DNA from: Chromohalobacter sarecensis
GTDB lineage: Bacteria > Pseudomonadota > Gammaproteobacteria > Pseudomonadales > Halomonadaceae
DNA: 64,000 bases
Assembly: GCF_023061135.1 (NCBI RefSeq)
Contig: NZ_JAKGAN010000002.1
Coordinates: 124,001-188,000, forward strand
Direction: 5' to 3'
The translations under genes were made by a program, and so were the position numbers. Of this stretch, positions 45,095-54,534 are shown piece by piece (within the stretch, counting starts at the first letter, position 1; every line of letters starts with the position of its first letter). The notes under the pieces are model-generated. The model searched no databases and had not been told where the DNA came from. It saw only the letters and a list, made by a program, of their open reading frames with translations.

Positions 45095-47608
45095 ATGGCT
45101 TCATCCTTAGATATTCTGGCACCGGTGGACGGCGTCCTCGTCGCCCTCGACGCGGTGCCCGACCCGGTCTTCGCCGAGGGCACCCTCGGCGAGGGCCTGG
45201 CCATCGACCCGCTCGGTGGCACGCTGCATGCGCCTTGCGACGGCGAGATCGTACACTGCGCACGTACCGCCCACGCGGTGACGCTGCGCAGTGCGGGCGG
45301 CGTCGAACTGCTCGTTCATCTGGGGTTGGATACCGTCAATCTCGAGGGCGCGGGGCTCGAACTGCTGGTCGAGGCCGGTCAGTGGGTCGAGGCCGGCGCG
45401 CCGTTGCTGCGCTTTGACGCCGACCAGGTTGCCCAGCAGGCGATGAGCCTGATCACGCCATTGATTATCGCCGAACCGGCCGGTTGGCGTCTGACGTCTC
45501 GCGACGCACAGCGCAGCGGTGACAGCGTGCGCCGGGGCGAGGCGATCATGCGTCTCGAGGCGCCGCTAGAAACGACCGGCGTGGATACACCCGCGGCATC
45601 GGGCCCTCAGGCCACCCGCGAGGTGACCCTGGGTCTGGCGGCCGGACTGCACGCGCGACCCGCGGCCCGGCTGCGCGCCATCGCCCATGAGCAGAATGTC
45701 GAGCTCGAACTCGTCCACGGCGAGACGCACTTCGAGGCACGCAGCCTGAGCCGGTTGATGAACATGGGGCTGGTGGAAGGCGATCGTGTGACGCTGATCG
45801 CACGCGGCGAACGTGCCACGGCGGCGCTGGATGCTGCCGAACGGCTGCTGAGCGAAGCCGAGGCCAATGATCCGGCTTCCAGCGCCACCGAGCTGCCTAC
45901 CGCCGAGGCTGGGGCAGGGCAGTTGGCCGGTCTCGTCGCCAGCCAAGGGCTGGCGGTCGGGCCGCTGCATCATTATGTGGCGGCGTTGCCTACGGTGCCG
46001 CAAGCCGGCGACGACCCAGCCCGGGAACGTGTGGCGCTTGGCGAAGCGTTGGAGAGCGTCGGTCATTCACTCAAGACGGCGCTGGCGCAAGCCAAGCGCA
46101 GCGCACGAAGCAGCGAGGCCGAGATCCTCGAGGCGCACTTGGCCTGGCTCGACGACCCAGCATTGCGCGAGGCCGCCGAGGGTTACATCGACAGCGGACG
46201 CAGCGCCGGGCAGGCCTGGAAGGACGCCCTCGATGACGAAGCGGCGCGCCTGCAGGCCACCGGCAATAAACTGCTGGCGGCGCGGGTGGCCGATCTGCGC
46301 GATTTACAGCGTCAAGTAATGGCGTGCTTGGGGTCGGCGCCGAGCGCCCCAGAGGTGCCAGCCGACGCCATCGTCATCGCCGACGATCTGACGCCCTCGG
46401 AACTCACGGCCTTGGCCGCCCAACACCCGGCGGGCATCTGCCTGATGGCGGGGGGGACCACGTCGCACGTGGCGATTCTCGCCCGGGCTCGGGGCGTGCC
46501 GTGCCTGGTGGCGATGGGCGCGGCGCTGGAATCGGTCGAAGGGGAGCTGGCGATTCTCGATGCCGAGCGCGGCCTGCTCGAACCGCAGCCGGATAGCGCC
46601 AGCCTGGAAGCCATGCGCACGCGCATCGCGGAACGTGAGCAGGCTCGAGGCGCCGCCCGCGCGTCGGCAAGCCAGCCGACGACGACCCGTGACGGACGCA
46701 CTATCGAGGTCTGCGCCAACGTCGCCGGCGGTGCCGAGGCACTTATCGCCGCCCAGGAGGGCGCCGACGGTATCGGCCTGCTGCGCAGCGAATTCCTGTT
46801 TCTCGAGCGTGACAGCGCGCCGAGTGTCGATGAGCAACGCGGTGAATATCAGGCCGCACTCGATGCGCTGGGTGGTAAGCCAGTGATCGTACGTACGCTG
46901 GATATCGGCGCTGACAAGCAACTCGACTACCTGCCGCTGCCCAGCGTGGCCAATCCGGCGCTGGGGGTGCGCGGCATCCGCTTGTGGGCAAGTCATACCG
47001 AACTGCTGAATAGCCAATTACGCGCCTTGCTCACGCTCGAACCGCTCGATGCGTTGCGCATCATGCTGCCGATGGTCAGTGGTGTCGGCGAGCTGCGGGC
47101 GTTGCGCCAACGGCTCGAAACGCTGGCCGGGGAACTGGGCGTGAGCCGATTGCCGCAGCTCGGCGTGATGATCGAAGTGCCGTCGGCCGCACTGTGCGCC
47201 GCTAGCCTCGCCGCCGAGGCCGATTTCCTATCGATCGGCACCAACGACCTGACCCAGTACACCCTGGCCATGGACCGTGAAGACCCCGGACTCGCGGCAC
47301 AACTCGACGTGCTGCATCCAGCGGTATTGCGGCTGATCAAGGCAACCGTCGAAGGTGCCGCCGGACGTTGCCCAGTGGGGGTATGCGGTGCCGCCGCCGG
47401 TGATCCGCTGGCCTTGGCCGTGCTGGTGGCACTGGGTGTCGACGAACTCTCGGTGGAGCCAAGCCGTGTGCCGGCGGTCAAGGCCGCGCTGCGTGAGCTA
47501 GACGCCGCCGCACTCGCCGAAAAGCTGCCGACATGGTTGGAACTGGACGACGCCACCGCCGTGCGCGAGCGGGTCAAAACCTGGCTGGAAGTACCGGTCG
47601 TTGCCTGA
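45095..47608 (+). CDS. nagF: PTS multiphosphoryl transfer protein (IIA-HPr-EI fusion)
   Basis: A single 837-residue chain carrying the general PTS phosphorelay. A glucose-type IIA domain comes first (about 1-150, LAPVDGVLVAL and active His in VELLVHLGLDTV). Then HPr (about 170-255, His in GLAAGLHARPAARL), then Enzyme I (about 285-837) with the phospho-histidine loop MAGGTTSHVAILARARG and the PEP-site EVPSAALCA and IGTNDLTQYTLAMDRED. It would phosphorylate the IIBC protein encoded next. GGAGG precedes the ATG, and an AACAACAA tract lies at 45074-45081. Confidence 0.93.
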   Translation: MASSLDILAPVDGVLVALDAVPDPVFAEGTLGEGLAIDPLGGTLHAPCDGEIVHCARTAHAVTLRSAGGVELLVHLGLDTVNLEGAGLELLVEAGQWVEAGAPLLRFDADQVAQQAMSLITPLIIAEPAGWRLTSRDAQRSGDSVRRGEAIMRLEAPLETTGVDTPAASGPQATREVTLGLAAGLHARPAARLRAIAHEQNVELELVHGETHFEARSLSRLMNMGLVEGDRVTLIARGERATAALDAAERLLSEAEANDPASSATELPTAEAGAGQLAGLVASQGLAVGPLHHYVAALPTVPQAGDDPARERVALGEALESVGHSLKTALAQAKRSARSSEAEILEAHLAWLDDPALREAAEGYIDSGRSAGQAWKDALDDEAARLQATGNKLLAARVADLRDLQRQVMACLGSAPSAPEVPADAIVIADDLTPSELTALAAQHPAGICLMAGGTTSHVAILARARGVPCLVAMGAALESVEGELAILDAERGLLEPQPDSASLEAMRTRIAEREQARGAARASASQPTTTRDGRTIEVCANVAGGAEALIAAQEGADGIGLLRSEFLFLERDSAPSVDEQRGEYQAALDALGGKPVIVRTLDIGADKQLDYLPLPSVANPALGVRGIRLWASHTELLNSQLRALLTLEPLDALRIMLPMVSGVGELRALRQRLETLAGELGVSRLPQLGVMIEVPSAALCAASLAAEADFLSIGTNDLTQYTLAMDREDPGLAAQLDVLHPAVLRLIKATVEGAAGRCPVGVCGAAAGDPLALAVLVALGVDELSVEPSRVPAVKAALRELDAAALAEKLPTWLELDDATAVRERVKTWLEVPVVA

Positions 47609-47667
47609 CGCGCCTGATGTTATGGGCAACAACATTCTGGACAACAACAAGAGTGGGAGAAACGATC

Positions 47668-49347
47668 ATGCAACTCGATATCATGGGCGGCCTGCAGAAG
47701 CTGGGTCGCTCGCTCATGCTACCCATCGCGGTGCTGCCGGTCGCCGGCCTGCTGCTGCGACTTGGACAGCCGGACCTGCTCGACATCGCCTTCATCGCCA
47801 ATGCCGGGGACGCGATCTTCGCCAACCTGGCGTTGATCTTCGCCATCGGTCTGGCAGTAGGCTTCGCCAACGACAGTAACGGTGCCGCCGGGCTGGCGGG
47901 TGTCGTCGGTTATCTGGTGCTCGATGCGGTCCTGCATACGCTCAACGAAAACATCAACATGGGCGTGCTGTCGGGCATCATCATCGGTACCGTGGCAGGC
48001 CTGCTCTATAACCGCTTCAAGGACATCAAGCTCCCCGACTACTTGGCATTCTTCGGCGGGCGGCGCTTCATCCCCATCGTCACCGGTCTTGCCGCGGTCG
48101 TCCTGGGGATGATATTCGGGGTGATCTGGCCGACGGTGCAGACCGGCATCGATACCCTCGGCCAGTGGCTGATCGATGCCGGTGACCTGGGGCTCTTCGT
48201 CTATGGCGTGCTCAATCGCTTGCTGATCGTCACCGGGCTGCACCACGTACTCAACAGCTTCGTATGGTTCGTGTTCGGCAGTTTCGACGGCGCGACCGGC
48301 GACCTCAATCGCTTCTTCGCCGGTGACCCCAGCGCGGGCAGCTTCATGGCGGGCTTCTTCCCGGTGATGATGTTCGGCCTCCCGGCGGCGGCGCTGGCGA
48401 TGTATCACGCTGCGCCCAAGGGACGGCGTGCCCAGGTCGGCGGCTTATTGTTGTCGCTGGCGTTGACCGCGTTTCTGACCGGCGTGACCGAGCCGATCGA
48501 GTTCACCTTCATGTTCCTGGCGCCGTTTCTGTACGTGCTGCATGCGGCGCTCACCGGGCTCTCGATGGTGATCATGAACCTGCTCGACGTTAAGCTCGGC
48601 TTCACCTTCTCGGCCGGGGCCTTCGACTACGCGCTTTCCTACGGGCTCTCGACCAATGGCTGGCTGATGATTCCGGTGGGGCTGTGCTATTTCGCGCTGT
48701 ATTACACGGTGTTCCGCTGGGCGATTGTGCGCTTCGATCTCCCCACGCCGGGGCGTGAGCCGGAAACCGCGGGCGCCACCAGTGCCCCAGTCGATCTTGG
48801 GGAGCGCGGTCCGGCCTTCGTGCATGCCTTGGGTGGGGCGGCCAATATGACCAGCGTGGGCGCCTGCACCACGCGTCTGCGGCTGGTGCTCGTCGACGAC
48901 AAGGCGATTGACGAACCGGCGCTCAAGCAACTCGGCGCCCGGGGCGTGTTGCACCTGCGCGGCGGCGGCTTGCAAGTAATCCTGGGTCCGATAGCCGACG
49001 GTGTCGCCGACGAGATTCGCTCGGCCATGAAGGCCGAAGGCACCGCGCCCAGTGAAGTGCCAGTGACCAGCGAGGGCAACGGCCCGGATGCGGCCAGCGT
49101 AGTGCGATTGAGTGCCGAACAGCTCGACCACTGGCTGGCCGCGCTGGGCGGACGTGGCAACGTCCAGGAAGCCACCGCCGTGGCCATGACCCGCCTGCGA
49201 CTACGCCTCGCCGATGCCGCGAGTCTCGACGAAGCCGCACTCAAGACACTGGGCGCGCAAGGCGTGCAGCGTATCGAAGGCGGGTTGGTTCATGTGCTGC
49301 TGGGCGAGCGTGCTGCCGGCGTCGCCGCCAGCCTCGGGGATCGCTGA
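47668..49347 (+). CDS. nagE: N-acetylglucosamine PTS transporter, IIC-IIB with extra degenerate IIB
   Basis: A 559-residue membrane permease. The N-terminal IIC domain (to about 365, MGGLQKLGRSLMLPIAVLPVAGLLLRLG, GVTEPIEFTFMFLAPFLYVLHA) matches the glucose/GlcNAc family. A IIB domain follows, with the phospho-cysteine in SVGACTTRLRLVL. A second IIB-like repeat (about 480-555) has AVAMTRLRLRL in the same place, so its cysteine is missing. ATG 47668 with GGGAGAAA upstream is the family start. Its phosphate donor is the IIA domain of the preceding gene. Confidence 0.9.
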   Translation: MQLDIMGGLQKLGRSLMLPIAVLPVAGLLLRLGQPDLLDIAFIANAGDAIFANLALIFAIGLAVGFANDSNGAAGLAGVVGYLVLDAVLHTLNENINMGVLSGIIIGTVAGLLYNRFKDIKLPDYLAFFGGRRFIPIVTGLAAVVLGMIFGVIWPTVQTGIDTLGQWLIDAGDLGLFVYGVLNRLLIVTGLHHVLNSFVWFVFGSFDGATGDLNRFFAGDPSAGSFMAGFFPVMMFGLPAAALAMYHAAPKGRRAQVGGLLLSLALTAFLTGVTEPIEFTFMFLAPFLYVLHAALTGLSMVIMNLLDVKLGFTFSAGAFDYALSYGLSTNGWLMIPVGLCYFALYYTVFRWAIVRFDLPTPGREPETAGATSAPVDLGERGPAFVHALGGAANMTSVGACTTRLRLVLVDDKAIDEPALKQLGARGVLHLRGGGLQVILGPIADGVADEIRSAMKAEGTAPSEVPVTSEGNGPDAASVVRLSAEQLDHWLAALGGRGNVQEATAVAMTRLRLRLADAASLDEAALKTLGAQGVQRIEGGLVHVLLGERAAGVAASLGDR

Positions 49348-49378
49348 ACGTACTGTCGCGTGAAAGCGGTTCAACTTC

Positions 49379-49406
49379 GGCCGGGCAGAATAGCCCGGCT
49401 TTTTTG
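49379..49406 (+). terminator. Intrinsic terminator of the nag operon
   Basis: GCCGGGC (49380-49386) and GCCCGGC (49393-49399), loop AGAATA, followed by six T residues. A second perfect ten-bp hairpin (49407-49416 with 49421-49430, loop TGCC) directly follows. Confidence 0.92.
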
Positions 49407-49538
49407 CGGTGCGCCATGCCTGGCGCACCGCGTCTTTAGAAATGACGGTCGACCCTGTGCGTTTTTCACCGAACGCGCTCGACCTGAGCTTGGATATTTC
49501 ACCCTTGGCCAATCAACTGCGGTCGAGCTTACGAACCG

Positions 49539-50387
49539 TCATTCTGAGTGCTCGAACACGCCTCCTTCTGCGGGCACGAGCTTGTAGGCAGACGCGTGAC
49601 GCCGAACTTTTCCGACGCCCTGTGTATGAGACCCAGCCACCAGGGTGTCTTCTTCGGCTAGCCGCTCGAGTAATGCCAGCCGAGTTTCGATCGCACGCTC
49701 GGGATCCAGGTCGACGACGACACTCCATTCGGGATTGTTGAATTGCTGAGCCGCCGAATGCATGAGGTCGCTCCACATGAGCAGACGTGCATCGCCATCT
49801 TCGAGCATCACGCCGTTGTGCCCAGGCGAGTGGCCGGGCAAAGGCACGAAACGGATGCCTGGCCGGATAACCGCGTCGTCGGCCAGCACCTCGATTCGGC
49901 CTTGGTAATGCGCCTGCATCAGAAGTGCAACTTCATGATCACGTTGGTTGCCGGCAGGCACCTGGTCGGGGTTGGTCCAGAACGCCATCTCTGTTTCGCC
50001 GACATAAAGCGTGGCGTTTGGATAGAGCGCCTTGCCCTCGGCTGTCAGTAGTCCGCCCGTATGGTCCTTGTGCAAGTGGGTGATGACGATCGCGTCCACG
50101 TCTTCAGGCTCGTGGCCCAGAGTGCGGAGCTCATTCAGGACTTCCCCGCGATCCGGGCCTTCTTCAAGTCCGGGGCCGGCGTCCAGCAGCCACAAATGAT
50201 TGTCCCATTCGATGGCAAAGGCGTGGAATGGCTCGAAGGATGGACCTTCTATCGGCAACCCGGCGGCGGCGAAATTGTGCTGGCCCTGTGCCGAGGCGAC
50301 CGCCGGCATGAAGTCGGCGGTGAACGGGAAAACGCCGCCCAGTAGCCATGTCATCTTGAAACGTCCAATGTGAATTGCAGTCGTCAT
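49539..50387 (-). CDS. MBL-fold metallo-hydrolase
   Basis: A 282-residue metallo-beta-lactamase-fold hydrolase. Zinc ligands are in VITHLHKDHTGGLL (H-x-H-x-D-H), LPGHSPGHNGV and the aspartate of LLMWSDLMHS. A late histidine is in AGSHTQGVGK. There is no clear signal peptide, but a hydrophobic N-terminal stretch lies at WLLGGVFPFTADF. It could be a lactonase-type enzyme; the substrate is unknown. AAGGAGAG precedes ATG 50387. It is 50 bp behind the MFS transporter on the same strand. Confidence 0.78.
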   Translation of the reverse strand: MTTAIHIGRFKMTWLLGGVFPFTADFMPAVASAQGQHNFAAAGLPIEGPSFEPFHAFAIEWDNHLWLLDAGPGLEEGPDRGEVLNELRTLGHEPEDVDAIVITHLHKDHTGGLLTAEGKALYPNATLYVGETEMAFWTNPDQVPAGNQRDHEVALLMQAHYQGRIEVLADDAVIRPGIRFVPLPGHSPGHNGVMLEDGDARLLMWSDLMHSAAQQFNNPEWSVVVDLDPERAIETRLALLERLAEEDTLVAGSHTQGVGKVRRHASAYKLVPAEGGVFEHSE

Positions 50388-50437
50388 CTGACTCTCCTTC
50401 GTGGGTTTACTATAGTGCGGATCTTGCAGGAAAGGCT

Positions 50438-51715
50438 TCAGTCGCGCGGATCGATGGGCGCGATCCATTGATAAATCAGCGCCATGACTGCGCAGATGGC
50501 GGCGAGCGCCATGACCGCCGGCCAGCCGCCGACGCTCCATGCCCAACTGGCGGCCGCCGAGCCCACGGCGCCGAGAGTGAACTGGCCCGCCATGAACACG
50601 GTATTGAAACGACCTCGGGCCGATCCGGCGGCGTTGAACACGAGGGTTTGATTAGCGATGAGCGCGATCTGAAGACCGGTAATCATCAGGACGACACCGA
50701 CGGCAAGGCCTGCCAGGTTCGCGACGAACGCCATCACGAAAAAGCTGGTGGTGATGAGCAAAGCGCCGGCTCTCACCGCGTTGCCGAGATGGTGTCGGCC
50801 AAAAATCCTGATGCCGTACGGAGCGAGCGGTACGCCGACCAGCGCGAGAATGCCGTAGGCGCCGGCGACACTGGCGCCGAGATGGAATTTCGGGGTCTGT
50901 AGGAACAGGGCCAATATGGTCCAGAACGCGCTGAACCCAAAGAAAAGCAGGCTTTGTATGACGGTCGCGCGACGCAACGTCGGGCTGGTTCTTAACGAGT
51001 GCAACAGTGACAGCAGCAACTGTCCGTAGCTCTCTCGCGTCTCGGGTACGCTGGAGGGGAGCCGGGCGGCGAGTACTACCGTCATCCCGGCCGTCATGAT
51101 GGCGCCAAGCACGAACATGGCGCGCCAGCCGAAAGTTTCGCCGACCACGCCGCTGATCGTGCGCGATAGCAAGACGCCGACCAGTAGCCCGCTGGTGATG
51201 ATCGACAACACCCGTTCTCTCGACGATGGTGATGCCAGTTCGGCGGCAAACGGAATGATCTGTTGCGCAATGGTCGCAAACACGCCGACCGCAATGGAGA
51301 CGAGAGCCAGGCCGGCGAGGCTTTGGGTGATGGCCATGGCGAGCATCGCGAGTGTCAGCCCAATACTCTGGATCAGAATCAACCACCGTCGATTCAATCG
51401 ATCGCCCAGGGGGACGAGAAGTATCAAGCCGATGGCATAGCCGATCTGTGTCGCGGTGGCCACCAGGCTTACGCCGGAGTCGACATCTAAATCCCGGGCG
51501 ATCAGCCCGAGTAGTGGCTGGTTATAGTACTGGCTGGCCACTGCAAGGCCGGTCGCCATTGCCATCATGAAAACCAGACCGCGTCTTGGCGTTTGCGCGG
51601 GGCTTGATATCGGCCGGTCGCACTCGCCTTGCGGTAGTTGATCGTCGTGGCAAGCCTCTTTTGCCGAGCGCGATCCTCGACGAGCCTTCTGTGTCCTGGA
51701 CATCGGATTCATCAT
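50438..51715 (-). CDS. MFS transporter (drug/arabinose efflux type)
   Basis: Twelve-helix major facilitator of 425 residues. TGLAVASQYYNQPLLGLIARDL at helix 1 and the loop 2-3 motif LLVPLGDRLNRRWLILIQSIGL identify it as an efflux-type MFS protein similar to YdeA/AraJ. The first 45 residues are hydrophilic, so translation might start later, but no better start is evident. It is divergent from a LysR regulator and probably co-transcribed with the MBL hydrolase. Substrate unknown. Confidence 0.82.
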   Translation of the reverse strand: MMNPMSRTQKARRGSRSAKEACHDDQLPQGECDRPISSPAQTPRRGLVFMMAMATGLAVASQYYNQPLLGLIARDLDVDSGVSLVATATQIGYAIGLILLVPLGDRLNRRWLILIQSIGLTLAMLAMAITQSLAGLALVSIAVGVFATIAQQIIPFAAELASPSSRERVLSIITSGLLVGVLLSRTISGVVGETFGWRAMFVLGAIMTAGMTVVLAARLPSSVPETRESYGQLLLSLLHSLRTSPTLRRATVIQSLLFFGFSAFWTILALFLQTPKFHLGASVAGAYGILALVGVPLAPYGIRIFGRHHLGNAVRAGALLITTSFFVMAFVANLAGLAVGVVLMITGLQIALIANQTLVFNAAGSARGRFNTVFMAGQFTLGAVGSAAASWAWSVGGWPAVMALAAICAVMALIYQWIAPIDPRD

Positions 51716-51940
51716 CTTTCCCGTTGGGCCATGGCCGTTTAACGGATGGCGAACAGAGTCGTCGCGACTGCGCGGTTGGGGTTGGGGCGGATCGGAGCAT
51801 CAGGCGGGGCGCCGGCCAGCCATGCGAGGGTACGCTCGCTTTCTCACCCTCACCCGATATTTGATCGACATGCTGACAGCGAACGAATATGTTTTACATA
51901 GACAGGGATTTACGGTGGATGTACAAAATTGTTCAGCTCG

Positions 51941-52789
51941 ATGAATTGGGACGATCTGCGTGTCTTCTTGAGCATTGCCCGCTCTCACACGCAGGGTGAG
52001 GCGGCGCGTTCGCTTGGCGTGAGTCATCCGACTGTCGGTCGTCGACTCCAGGCATTGGAACAGGCCGTGGGCCAGAAGCTCTTTCAACGAAGCCCGGAGG
52101 GTTTGGTGTTGACCGAGGAGGGTGAGTCGGTCCTCGTGCTCGCCGAGCAGATGGAAGAGAGCGCGCTAGCCGTCTCGCGACGCCTTTCGGGGTCACCAGG
52201 AGAGATCAGCGGACATTTGCGGATTGCGTCATCCGACTGGTTCGGCGCCTGGGCGCTGCCGGCGCTCCTTGCACGCTATACGCGGGAAAACCCGGCGGTG
52301 ACGGTCGATCTTCTGACGGGCACCCGACTCGCCGATCTGGCCCATCGGGAAGCCGATGTGGCTTTCCGTGTCGTCCCTTTCGATCAGCCGGATATCGTGC
52401 AGCGTCGGCTAATGACGGTTAGATTCGGGGTCTACTCGGCTCTTAGCTTCCCTTCTCCCGAGGAAGGTGACGGTGAAGGCGTGACGATTTTCGAGGACCT
52501 CGCGACGCCAACCTATCCGAATCCCGACTGGCTAAAATCCCGTTTCCCCAATGCGCGCGTGGCATTCCGCTCAAACAACCGTACGGCACAAGCACTGCTG
52601 GCTGCCGAAGGTGAGGGACTCGTCTTGCTTCCACTGTCCGTCGGCGACAGCTCACCCGAACTGCGCCGGATCTCGCTTTCCGAAGAGCCACCGGGTCGCG
52701 ATCTGTGGATCGGCTATCACGCGGACCTGCGTCGGCTCGCCAGACTGCGCGCTTTCCTGGAACTCGCGATCGAAGTCCTGGCTGATTGA
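51941..52789 (+). CDS. LysR-family regulator of the MFS/MBL pair
   Basis: A 282-residue LysR protein. N-terminal helix-turn-helix: WDDLRVFLSIARSHTQGEAARSLGVSHPTVGRRLQALE. Effector domain from about residue 90. It is divergent from the MFS gene with about 225 bp between them, the usual layout for a LysR regulator and its target. ATG 51941 starts directly ahead of the DNA-binding domain. A 13-bp hairpin follows its stop. Confidence 0.85.
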   Translation: MNWDDLRVFLSIARSHTQGEAARSLGVSHPTVGRRLQALEQAVGQKLFQRSPEGLVLTEEGESVLVLAEQMEESALAVSRRLSGSPGEISGHLRIASSDWFGAWALPALLARYTRENPAVTVDLLTGTRLADLAHREADVAFRVVPFDQPDIVQRRLMTVRFGVYSALSFPSPEEGDGEGVTIFEDLATPTYPNPDWLKSRFPNARVAFRSNNRTAQALLAAEGEGLVLLPLSVGDSSPELRRISLSEEPPGRDLWIGYHADLRRLARLRAFLELAIEVLAD

Positions 52790-52803
52790 AAAATTGCCCC
52801 GAG

Positions 52804-52835
52804 TACCTCTCGCGCCGTATCCGGCGCGAGAGGTA
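52804..52835 (+). terminator. Hairpin after LysR gene
   Basis: TACCTCTCGCGCC (52804-52816) and GGCGCGAGAGGTA (52823-52835) with loop GTATCC, a perfect 13-bp stem 15 bp past the stop. No T run. Confidence 0.6.
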
Positions 52836-52987
52836 ACTGATATTGAATAATATTGAGATTTTTTACTGGGACGCCCATTGCCGGCAAAGCTCGAAATGAC
52901 TCCTCAGATATCCGGCGTCATACGCTCAAACTTGGCTTTACATTTTCCGAAGATGCCTTCTGTCCGAGACATCAATCTGCGCACTTA

Positions 52988-53326
52988 CTATTCGCCGATC
53001 TGTTGCCACGATAAGTAGTTGTCTCCCCACTCTTTCATGGCATCAAGCACCGGGGAAAGAGTCAACCCAAGCTCCGTGAGTGAGTACTCTACGCGAGGAG
53101 GAACTTCCGCAAACACTTCGCGGGAGATGATGCCATGCGCTTCAAGCTCTCGAAGTTGCAACGTCAAAGACCGTTGAGTCACACCACCGATAAGGTTACG
53201 AAGCTCCCCAAACCGTTTCGTCCCACTCAATAAATAGTAAACAATAAGCGGCTTCCATTTACCGCCGGCGACGGCAACGGTTGCTTCCACAGTGCATCGG
53301 TATTCGTGCATATCTTGATTTTTCAT
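52988..53326 (-). CDS. HxlR-family transcriptional regulator
   Basis: A roughly 112-residue winged-helix regulator of the HxlR/MarR-like group. It has CTVEATVAVAGGKWKPLIVYYLLSGTKRFGELRNLIGGVTQRSLTLQLRELEAHGI and the PPRVEYSLTELG wing, almost the whole protein. A cysteine lies near the N-terminus in HEYRC, where YodB/QorR-type members sense thiol-reactive compounds. The start could also be ATG 53344. It is divergent from a quinone reductase, with three related half-sites between them. Confidence 0.87.
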   Translation of the reverse strand: MKNQDMHEYRCTVEATVAVAGGKWKPLIVYYLLSGTKRFGELRNLIGGVTQRSLTLQLRELEAHGIISREVFAEVPPRVEYSLTELGLTLSPVLDAMKEWGDNYLSWQQIGE

Positions 53327-53346
53327 CGTTCGAAAAGCGCCCATTA

Positions 53347-53397
53347 GTATAAAATTTATACCTATGTATAAACAATGTACCTACTTTTCAAAGTACA
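53347..53397. promoter_or_regulatory. Operator candidates between HxlR and quinone reductase genes
   Basis: Three seven-base half-sites alternate in orientation: GTATAAA (53347-53353), TTTATAC (53355-53361) and GTATAAA (53366-53372), forming two perfect palindromes that share the middle arm. A second inverted repeat, TGTAC (53376-53380) with GTACA (53393-53397), lies closer to the reductase. Confidence 0.55.
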
Positions 53398-53479
53398 TGA
53401 AAGACTCCAGAATCCATTCCCGCAGCGGCTAACAGCCTTGTCGCATACATTTCTGATATAGGGCGTGGAGAGAATACCG

Positions 53480-54463
53480 ATGAAAGCAGCCTACTATGAG
53501 GCCCAGGGCAGTGCCCGGGAGGTGTTGGTTGTCGACGATTTGCCGACTCCGGAACCCGGTCCGGATGAGGTCCGGGTACGCATTCATGTTTCCGGATTGA
53601 ACCCGACTGATATCAAGGCGAGAACCGGATTCTCAGCGGAAATGCCCTACCCGCGAATCATTCCTCACCAGGATGGCGCAGGCGTTGTTGATGCTGTCGG
53701 CGCCAATGTATCACCCGACAGACGTGGTGAGCGGGTTTGGGTTTATGAAGCGCAGTTTGGCCGAGCCATGGGAACGGCGGCAGAATACGTCGTATTACCG
53801 TCGAGCCAGGCAGTTCATTTGCCTGACACGGTATCGTTCGAAGTGGGTGCTTCGCTTGGCATTCCGGCGTTAACCGCTCACCGCTGCCTGTTTTCCGATG
53901 GCACTCTCAAAGGTCGGCGGGTATTGATACATGGCGGTGCCGGAGTGGTCGGAACAGCAGCAATTCTGTTGGCTAAATGGGCTGGCGCGTGGGTTTCAAC
54001 AACGGTGACGAATACTGACCAGGCCGCTATAGCAAAGGCAAATGGTGCGGACATGGTTCTCGACAGAGCATCGGAAGATGTTGCGAATCTTGTTCTAGAA
54101 GCAACCGATGGACTCGGCGTCGACCATATTGTGGATGTCGCTTTGAAGTCCAACCTTGCCACCAACTTGGCCTGCTTATCTCAAGGCGGAATTATTAGCG
54201 CCTATGCCACCGACAGCGCGATGGACGAACTATCCATTCCGTTATTGCAATCCATGATCCATGGATGCGTCTTCCGCTTCGTCTACATCTACAACGTGCC
54301 TGACGAGGCAAAACAGAACGCAATAAAGGACATCAACTCCTGTCTGTTGACGGGAAAATATTCTCCAAAAATCGGATTGAATTCTCCTCTGGAAAATATT
54401 GTCTGCGCCCATGAGGCACTGGAATCACACCAAGTCATAGGGAAAGTTCTTGTGCACATGTAA
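53480..54463 (+). CDS. Zinc-independent quinone oxidoreductase (MDR family)
   Basis: NADPH-dependent quinone reductase of 327 residues. MKAAYYEAQGSAREVLVV and VSGLNPTDIKARTG are typical of the QOR/zeta-crystallin group. The nucleotide site is VLIHGGAGVVGTAAILLAKWAG. The zinc-binding cysteines of alcohol dehydrogenases are absent. It probably detoxifies quinones or aldehydes under control of the divergent HxlR protein. GGAGAG precedes ATG 53480. The gene is visibly more A/T-rich than its neighbours, which suggests recent acquisition. Confidence 0.85.
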   Translation: MKAAYYEAQGSAREVLVVDDLPTPEPGPDEVRVRIHVSGLNPTDIKARTGFSAEMPYPRIIPHQDGAGVVDAVGANVSPDRRGERVWVYEAQFGRAMGTAAEYVVLPSSQAVHLPDTVSFEVGASLGIPALTAHRCLFSDGTLKGRRVLIHGGAGVVGTAAILLAKWAGAWVSTTVTNTDQAAIAKANGADMVLDRASEDVANLVLEATDGLGVDHIVDVALKSNLATNLACLSQGGIISAYATDSAMDELSIPLLQSMIHGCVFRFVYIYNVPDEAKQNAIKDINSCLLTGKYSPKIGLNSPLENIVCAHEALESHQVIGKVLVHM

Positions 54464-54534
54464 ATCGACACACTTGAGTGCCCGCTCTCGCAAATTACTC
54501 CTCCTTACTGAGGGAAGCCACGCGTATTGCTGCA

